Position numbers and translations under genes: made by a program
Shown here: piece by piece, positions 5,796 to 10,038 of the stretch
Numbering within the stretch: position 1 is the first letter of the stretch
Layout: each line of letters begins with the position of its first letter
Notes under the pieces: model-generated
The model's input: the letters and a program-made list of their open reading frames with translations, nothing else
Database searches by the model: none
Told to the model about the DNA's origin: nothing
From: Coriobacteriaceae bacterium
GTDB taxonomy: Bacteria > Actinomycetota > Coriobacteriia > Anaerosomatales > SLCP01
DNA length: 10,038 nucleotides
Direction of reading: 5' to 3'
NCBI GenBank assembly: GCA_003563465.1
Contig: PWVH01000153.1
Location: 1 to 10,038 of the forward strand

Positions 5796-6718
5796 CAAGC
5801 CTTCCTCCCCACCATCTCGACGAAGACGTCTTCGAGCGTGGGTTCCTCGTCGATCATGCGTATGAGCGCCATCTGCCTGCTTGCCAGAATCGTCGGGATG
5901 TCGCGGCGTGCAGCCTCGACGTCACTTGTAATGCACCGTACGATCTCCCCCTCCCGCGAGCACTCGACCATCCAGGGCCGGCTGGCAAGCAACTGCTCCA
6001 GTTCCTCGGCGCCGGAAGTGACTTCGACGAGAATCCGCGAAGCATGGCCCTCGCGCTTGAGGTCGTGCATCGACGCCTGACGCACGACGCGGCCGTGATC
6101 GAGGATAGCCACGGTATCGCAGACACGCTCGACATCGGTGAGTATGTGGGTCGAGAAGAACACTGTCGTCTTGCCTTTGAGCGCCGCGATCATCTCAAGG
6201 ACATCCTTGCGTCCCATCGGGTCGAGCGCGCTGGTAGGCTCGTCAAGCATGAGAAGCCTTGGAGCGTTGATGAGAGCCTGAGCTACGCCCAGGCGCTGTC
6301 TCATCCCGCGCGAGAAGCCTCCGACACGCACCTTGACGCCAGCAAGCCCCGCCATCTCCAGCAGAGAGCCCACGCGCTCGTCCAGTATCGCGCCGCTCAC
6401 CCCGAACAGCTTGCCAGCGAAGCGCAGGAACTCCTCAGCGGTCATCCAAGGGTAGTAGCCGGGAACGTCCGGCAGAAAGCCCACGAGCGCCCTAACCTCA
6501 TTGGTAGCGCTCACAACGTCGTGACCGAAGATTCGCGCGCCCCCAGCCGTCGGTCGCGCCGTCCCTGTCAGAATGCGAAGCGCGGTGGTCTTACCGGCGC
6601 CGTTAGGCCCGAGAAAGCCGAACACAGAACCCTCGGGCACGCTGAGGTCGAGTCCGTCGAGTGCGCGTACCTCCTTGTATACCTTAAAGAGTCCCTCGAT
6701 CTCGATTGCGGCGCTCAC
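5795..6718 (-). CDS. ABC transporter ATP-binding protein
   Basis: The 307-residue protein is a cytoplasmic ATPase of the exporter type that pairs with ABC-2 permeases. It shows Walker A GPNGAGKTT (37-45), a signature FSRGMRQRLG (135-144), Walker B LLMLDE (155-160) with the D-loop SALD just after, and the switch histidine H191 in STHIL. About 90 C-terminal residues after the nucleotide-binding domain form the accessory domain common in these drug/antibiotic-type ATPases. The signature carries SRGM in place of SGGQ, which is frequent in this subfamily. The start is GTG at 6718, directly abutting the stop of the upstream membrane-protein gene (no gap); a GAGGGG Shine-Dalgarno lies about 10 bases upstream, inside that gene. 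The stop overlaps the permease start by one base. The three genes are therefore almost certainly one translationally coupled unit. Confidence 0.94.
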   Translation of the reverse strand: MSAAIEIEGLFKVYKEVRALDGLDLSVPEGSVFGFLGPNGAGKTTALRILTGTARPTAGGARIFGHDVVSATNEVRALVGFLPDVPGYYPWMTAEEFLRFAGKLFGVSGAILDERVGSLLEMAGLAGVKVRVGGFSRGMRQRLGVAQALINAPRLLMLDEPTSALDPMGRKDVLEMIAALKGKTTVFFSTHILTDVERVCDTVAILDHGRVVRQASMHDLKREGHASRILVEVTSGAEELEQLLASRPWMVECSREGEIVRCITSDVEAARRDIPTILASRQMALIRMIDEEPTLEDVFVEMVGRKA

Positions 6719-7054
6719 CTACTCGCCGCCCCTCTCATCGTAGAGAGAGTCGACCGCACGCCGGGTGCGATCGCTCTCGATCAAGCTGGCTCCGCTGGCC
6801 GGAGTCGATTCGCTACCGGCCTGCTGCGGCACTCTTCGCCCGAGAACCACGTAGAGAATCGGGCCGACAAACCAGTTGCCGAAGAAGATGATCACCAGGG
6901 CCCATAACCACTTCTTGTCATGCAGCACGCGTGGCCGGCCCGAGAGATCGACAAGCGCCCATATCTGAACGGCAAGCTGGACGGCGATGACGGCAAAGAG
7001 TACCCACACCGCGGTCGTGGAGATGCTCAATGCCTCGGCGATTGAACCGACCAT
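6719..7054 (-). CDS. Small membrane protein with PLDc_N-type domain
   Basis: The 111-residue protein has two membrane segments (about 13-36 and 49-71) and a hydrophilic tail. It matches the pattern of the phospholipase-D/cardiolipin-synthase N-terminal membrane domain: ALVDL (33-37), KKWLW (47-51), N60 and GPILYVVLGR (64-73). There is no catalytic HKD motif and no room for one, so it is not a lipase. The 40-residue tail is Ser/Ala/charged and likely disordered. Start ATG 7054 has GGGGAG 5 bases upstream. It is the first gene of the operon with the ABC ATPase and permease. A similar trio exists in the Bacillus subtilis sigY operon (YxlE-YxlF-YxlG), where the small protein is thought to be regulatory; an accessory or modulatory role for the transporter is inferred. 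Confidence 0.82.
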   Translation of the reverse strand: MVGSIAEALSISTTAVWVLFAVIAVQLAVQIWALVDLSGRPRVLHDKKWLWALVIIFFGNWFVGPILYVVLGRRVPQQAGSESTPASGASLIESDRTRRAVDSLYDERGGE

Positions 7055-7100
7055 ATTCGCTCCCCTCTAACCCGACCCACTCTGAGACACTCACTAACGG

Positions 7101-7131
7101 ATGATAGCGTAGCAACTTGCGGTAGACCGCA
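7101..7131 (-). promoter_or_regulatory. Possible promoter with overlapping inverted repeat for the PLDc_N-ABC operon
   Basis: On the - strand TATCAT (7106-7101) is a 5/6 match to a -10 box, about 50 bases before the ATG at 7054. A 5-bp inverted repeat TGCGG-TAGA-CCGCA (7118-7131) covers where the -35 would be, and no good -35 sequence is seen. The repeat also lies 20 bases after the stop of the upstream glycosyltransferase gene and could instead be a weak RNA hairpin without a T-run. The 96-base gap 7055-7150 contains nothing else recognisable. Confidence 0.3.
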
Positions 7132-7150
7132 GCTAACCTGGACGGCGCGT

Positions 7151-8338
7151 CTAGCCTGCCTCGGCGGCTATGCGGTCGAACTCGCCCGCATAGCGTGGCG
7201 CCAGACGCCTGAAGGTGAATCCCTCGGCCATCGCGCGCGCGAAGCCCGGTGCCGGTCTGTCCAGCAGCAACGAGCGCAGCCTCGCTATCAGCGAGTCAAG
7301 GTTTGAGTAGCGAAACTCGGGCCCGTAGAACTCGGGATATGCCAGCCGATCCGGCACCAGCGGATAGCAACCGGCGTAGCTCGCCTCGACCATCGCCAGC
7401 CCGAAGAACTCGTTGATCGCCGTTGAGACAGCGATGTCGGCCGAGGCTAGAAGCGCCGCGTATTCCGCTCGCGACTCAGGCTCCCCCGCATGCACGAGCC
7501 TCTTGCCGAGAGCAGCCGCAGCCCGCTGCATCTCCTCGGCACTCTCGCGAAAAGCCTGACCCGCGATGGCTACCTCGAACGCGATGTCCTCCTCGGCCAA
7601 CCGGGTCACCGCGGAGAAGAACGCACCAGGTTCCTTGTCGTGCTCCCATCGGTGCGGCCACACTATACGGGGTACATCTCCGCGGGTGGGCGGATGAGCG
7701 TCTAGATCTGCAGGGTCGAAAGGCGGAGGCAACACGGCAGACTTCTCTGCGATGCGCTCTGCCACCCCGCCCGGACGGTGATCGGGAAAGCGCTTCAGAA
7801 ACGGATCGATCTCGGCAAGGAAGCCCTCTAGGTTCCAGTGGGTGTTGAACAGGCAGCGGTCGGCAGTAAGCGCGCTGGTTATGTTGATCAGCGGGAACTG
7901 GAAGTCCCATTCGGCCTCATGCCTGTTGGGGTAGAGCAACTGGTTCTCGTGGAAGTAGACGATAGCCGGCACATCATGGACCGCCTCGGCGGCAAGGCCT
8001 TTGAACTCGGCCAGATTCAGGAATGTAGAAGCAAAGATGAGGTCCCAGGCACCCGGGGTCTGTGGCGATGCGCCTGCCGCATGTCCTGCCGTCATGTTGC
8101 CGAGGCGCTCATCGGCAAGACGCCGTGCCTCGGCAGCCATCGTGATCGCCGCGCCGCGCATGCGCCACTTCCACTTGCGTGCTGGAAGAGTAAGTGGTGT
8201 CCAATCGGCTTCTACCCTGCTGAGCAGCCCGTCCAGCACCGCCCGATGTGAGCCTCCGTAGTAGGGCTCGAGCGCCAGAATGCGCAGGCGCCTGCAATCG
8301 GGAGATCGAGTTGTGGATCGCCCAGTCTGACCGTCCAT
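7151..8338 (-). CDS. Glycosyltransferase of tRNA-queuosine alpha-mannosyltransferase type (GTDC1/QTMAN, DUF3524)
   Basis: The 395-residue cytoplasmic GT-B fold enzyme resembles animal GTDC1 (QTMAN), which adds mannose to queuosine in tRNA-Asp, and its bacterial DUF3524 homologues. Family-like motifs are LEPYYGGSH (23-31) at the start of the N-terminal domain, FHENQLLYP (129-137), FNTHWN (164-169), PHRWEHDKEP (228-237) and the GT4-type E-x7-E in STAINEFFGLAMVEA (E310, E318). ATG 8338 is chosen because it shares one base with the thiI stop (TGATG) and has GGAG 7 bases upstream; the frame extends 21 more codons inside thiI with an arginine-rich, unrelated sequence. It directly follows thiI, a tRNA-modifying gene, supporting a tRNA role. 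The sugar donor and the actual acceptor in bacteria are not shown by sequence; a different glycoconjugate acceptor remains possible. No queuosine synthesis gene is in the window. Confidence 0.83.
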   Translation of the reverse strand: MDGQTGRSTTRSPDCRRLRILALEPYYGGSHRAVLDGLLSRVEADWTPLTLPARKWKWRMRGAAITMAAEARRLADERLGNMTAGHAAGASPQTPGAWDLIFASTFLNLAEFKGLAAEAVHDVPAIVYFHENQLLYPNRHEAEWDFQFPLINITSALTADRCLFNTHWNLEGFLAEIDPFLKRFPDHRPGGVAERIAEKSAVLPPPFDPADLDAHPPTRGDVPRIVWPHRWEHDKEPGAFFSAVTRLAEEDIAFEVAIAGQAFRESAEEMQRAAAALGKRLVHAGEPESRAEYAALLASADIAVSTAINEFFGLAMVEASYAGCYPLVPDRLAYPEFYGPEFRYSNLDSLIARLRSLLLDRPAPGFARAMAEGFTFRRLAPRYAGEFDRIAAEAG

Positions 8339-9561
8339 CAGCGGACTCCGGCCGCGACGACCCCTTCGGGCAGACGTTCGGGTGGATGGTAGGCTGGACA
8401 CGGAAAGTCGACGAACTCCGCGGACGCTACGGCATCCGTGACCATGCGATCGACTTCTAGATCGGCCTCGGCGTCCCGAACCTCGTACACACTCGCGCGC
8501 GTTGCTGGAGTGCGTGGCATGAAGAGGGTGCAGCAGTCGGTGTGGCCCATCGTGGAAAGCTCGTACGTCCCGATGCGGCGTGCTTCGGCGATGATCTCGA
8601 GCTTGTCGGTGCCAATCAGCGGGCGCAGTACGGGCAGAGTTGTAGCGTCATCGACAGCCGCTATGTTTTCCAGCGTCTGGGAAGCGACTTGACCGAGACT
8701 TTCCCCGGTAACGAGCGCCCTGGCACGCTCGAAACCAGCAAACTCCTCGGCCACGCGTACCATCAACCGTCTGTAGAGCAGCACGCGCAGATCCGGAGGT
8801 ACGGCCAACGCAATCTCGCGCTGCAGCTCGCCGAAGGGCACCACGTAGATGCGCGCGATACCTCCATAGCGCGACAGGGCCGAGCCTATCTCTGTGACGA
8901 GCCGCTCGGAAGTGTCGGCCGTCTGAGGACGACCCGAGAAATGAACGCCGACCACGACGGCGCCTCGCTTCATTAGCCGCCAAGAAGCCACCGGTGAATC
9001 GATTCCTGCGGAAAGTAGCGAGATCACGGTGCCGGCCGTGCCCACCGGAAGACCGCCTATACCGGGGAACTTGCGGCTGAACACGAAGGCGTCCCCTTGG
9101 ACGACCTCGACGAAGCACGTGACGTCCGGAGCGGACAGATCGACCTTGAGACCGGTTGCGTCGACTATGTGCTGACCGATGATTCGGTTCATCTCAGCGG
9201 AAGAGACGGGATGATCCGTGTTCGATCGGCGCGCCTCGACCGCAAACGTGCTTGCACCGGGCACCTCTCGAACGGCCATCAGCGCGGCGGCGTTCATGTC
9301 GTGCTCATCGCGAGAGCAGACGTATGCAGCGGCCGCGTAGGAGACCCCAGGCGTGTCAGCCACTTGGCGACAGACCTCGTCGAGTCGAGCGGGGTCTGTC
9401 ACGCGCACCAGTAGCCGACTCGAGAAGCGCTGTGCCGTCTCGGCTGGAAGACCGGCAAGCGCCACAACGAGGTTGTCGCGCAGACGTCGCTCGAACATGG
9501 AGCGATTGCGCCCTTTCAGACCAATCTCGTGGTAGTGGATCAAAGCTGCGCGCTCGAACAT
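8338..9561 (-). CDS. thiI: tRNA 4-thiouridine sulfurtransferase ThiI (short form, no rhodanese domain)
   Basis: ThiI activates uridine 8 of tRNA with ATP and inserts sulfur supplied by a cysteine desulfurase; in some bacteria it also feeds thiamine thiazole synthesis. The 407-residue length fits the short form that ends after the adenylation domain. Domains in order: N-terminal ferredoxin-like region with HYHEIGLKGRNRSMFE (9-24), THUMP domain about 55-165, then the PP-loop ATPase domain from about 175 with SAGIDSPVASW (184-194). The motif TDCCTLFMPRTPATR (341-355) carries the conserved cysteine region (C343, C344). The PP-loop reads SAGIDS instead of the usual SGGxDS. ATG 9561 is kept because the conserved N-terminus starts at once, although its Shine-Dalgarno is weak (AGCAGG). 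rpoZ ends 10 bases upstream and the glycosyltransferase overlaps downstream, so co-transcription is likely. Confidence 0.93.
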   Translation of the reverse strand: MFERAALIHYHEIGLKGRNRSMFERRLRDNLVVALAGLPAETAQRFSSRLLVRVTDPARLDEVCRQVADTPGVSYAAAAYVCSRDEHDMNAAALMAVREVPGASTFAVEARRSNTDHPVSSAEMNRIIGQHIVDATGLKVDLSAPDVTCFVEVVQGDAFVFSRKFPGIGGLPVGTAGTVISLLSAGIDSPVASWRLMKRGAVVVGVHFSGRPQTADTSERLVTEIGSALSRYGGIARIYVVPFGELQREIALAVPPDLRVLLYRRLMVRVAEEFAGFERARALVTGESLGQVASQTLENIAAVDDATTLPVLRPLIGTDKLEIIAEARRIGTYELSTMGHTDCCTLFMPRTPATRASVYEVRDAEADLEVDRMVTDAVASAEFVDFPCPAYHPPERLPEGVVAAGVR

Positions 9562-9571
9562 GGCGCGCCTG

Positions 9572-9820
9572 CTACTTGTAGCTGTCTTGGACTCGCTCGT
9601 AGCTGACGTCGCCAGACGCGACCTCGTCCAAAGCCAGCGTAAGAGGCTTAGTGCTGGTCAGAGCTGAGATCTGTGAAGGCGCCATCGTGAGGAGCGCCTG
9701 GTCGCGCACTCCGTGCAACATGTCGTTGATCTGCCGAGCACGTCGGGCAGCGACGATGCACAGCGTGTACTTCGAGTCGACCTTCGAAAGCAGCAAGTCT
9801 ATCTCAGGCTGGATAACCAT
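9572..9820 (-). CDS. rpoZ: DNA-directed RNA polymerase omega subunit
   Basis: The 82-residue protein is the small omega subunit, which helps fold and hold the beta-prime subunit and in many bacteria contributes to ppGpp response. The hallmark is the N-terminal IDLLLSKVDSKYTLCIVAAR (7-26) followed by RARQIN and, further on, KPLTLALDEVASGDVSY (58-74), matching the usual domain order and length (about 70-100 residues). It lies 18 bases downstream of gmk, the common bacterial order, and 10 bases before thiI. The ATG at 9820 has a GAAGGA Shine-Dalgarno at a rather long spacing of 12 bases. It is probably translated from a gmk-containing transcript; no separate promoter is visible in the gap. Confidence 0.93.
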   Translation of the reverse strand: MVIQPEIDLLLSKVDSKYTLCIVAARRARQINDMLHGVRDQALLTMAPSQISALTSTKPLTLALDEVASGDVSYERVQDSYK

Positions 9821-9838
9821 GTGAGCAATCAGTCCTTC

Positions 9839-10038
9839 TCATCTCCACTGCGCACCTCGCGCATGGGATTCGATGATCTGCGCGAGCTCCTCTGTGGCAC
9901 GCGCAACGTCGTCATTTATTATCACATAGTCGTAGTTGCCCGCAATCTTGAGCTCTTCGATGGCTCTTTGCAGCCTTTGCTCGATCTCGTGGTCAGTCTC
10001 GCTCCCTCGGCCCTTCAGACGGTTGCGCAGCTCTTCGA
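9839..10038 (-). CDS. gmk: Guanylate kinase, C-terminal fragment (5' part beyond window)
   Basis: Reading the - strand from the window edge gives 65 residues plus one partial codon, ending at TGA 9841-9839. Gmk phosphorylates GMP to GDP with ATP. The fragment shows the C-terminal third of the enzyme: LRNRLKGRGSETDHEIEQRL, which includes the lid region arginines and the RGSET/T-E pattern, then YDYVIINDDVARATEEL, the family's N-D-D-hydrophobic motif, and a final helix ending AQWR. Intact enzymes are about 190-210 residues, so the missing N-terminal P-loop part must lie upstream of base 10038 on this strand. Adjacent rpoZ supports the identification. Confidence 0.92.
   Translation of the reverse strand, partial: EELRNRLKGRGSETDHEIEQRLQRAIEELKIAGNYDYVIINDDVARATEELAQIIESHARGAQWR

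Noticed and set aside
6284..6316. Unusual ABC signature (SRGM instead of SGGQ)
   Set aside because: Such variants are common in ATPases paired with ABC-2 permeases and do not indicate loss of function.
6044..6907. 287-codon open frame on the + strand opposite the ABC ATPase
   Set aside because: Low-complexity, His/Arg/Glu-rich translation without family features, fully antisense to an ATPase with Walker motifs.
8339..8401. Longer glycosyltransferase start at 8401
   Set aside because: The extra residues overlap conserved-frame thiI, are Arg/Ser-rich, and the TGATG junction with a Shine-Dalgarno favours 8338.
9489..9563. Repeated CGCTCGAACATGG near the thiI start, encoding MFER twice
   Set aside because: Only 13 bases; both copies fall in the conserved ThiI N-terminus, where an MFE-type segment is expected once, so the second is most likely coincidence rather than a duplication.
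1..10038. Search for CRISPR arrays, tRNA/rRNA genes, transposases, toxin-antitoxin or phage-defence genes
   Set aside because: No spaced direct repeats, no cloverleaf-like sequence noticed, and every gene of size has a housekeeping, metabolic, transport or tRNA-modification assignment.

Overview
The window is GC-rich bacterial chromosome (about 60 % GC by eye), almost fully coding, with eleven complete or nearly complete genes and one gene fragment. The gene content (ferredoxin-dependent 2-oxoacid oxidoreductase, a rubrerythrin with its rubredoxin domain at the N-terminus, a DJ-1/PfpI protein) points to an anaerobic or microaerophilic organism. GC content and protein flavour suggest a deep anaerobic actinobacterial lineage such as Coriobacteriia; this is an inference, since no rRNA or other decisive marker is present.

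Layout. (1) Positions 1-2384, + strand: the 3' part of korA (fused gamma-alpha subunit) and a complete korB, overlapping by one base. (2) 2462-3679, - strand: a PLP-dependent alpha-oxoamine synthase family enzyme, convergent with korB. (3) 3680-3840: a divergent control region with two separate inverted repeats. (4) 3841-4915, + strand: a DJ-1/PfpI protein and a rubrerythrin with an N-terminal rubredoxin domain, an apparent two-gene redox-stress operon. (5) 5025-7054, - strand: a three-gene operon of a small PLDc_N-type membrane protein, an ABC ATPase and an ABC-2 permease. (6) 7151-10038, - strand: gmk (C-terminal fragment), rpoZ, thiI and a glycosyltransferase of the tRNA-queuosine mannosyltransferase (GTDC1/QTMAN, DUF3524) type. 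All four are closely packed and are probably read as one unit.

How the genes work together. KorAB oxidises a 2-oxoacid to acyl-CoA and passes electrons to ferredoxin. The DJ-1/rubrerythrin pair probably handles peroxide and carbonyl stress. The ABC trio resembles the YxlE-YxlF-YxlG type of export or self-protection module. The gmk-rpoZ-thiI-glycosyltransferase string joins nucleotide metabolism and transcription to two predicted tRNA-modifying enzymes.

No phage, insertion sequence, CRISPR array, tRNA or rRNA gene is visible. I found no clearly new multi-gene system. The best leads are the bacterial QTMAN-like gene coupled to thiI, and the compact two-way promoter region at 3740-3806. No stretch longer than 300 bases lacks a gene.
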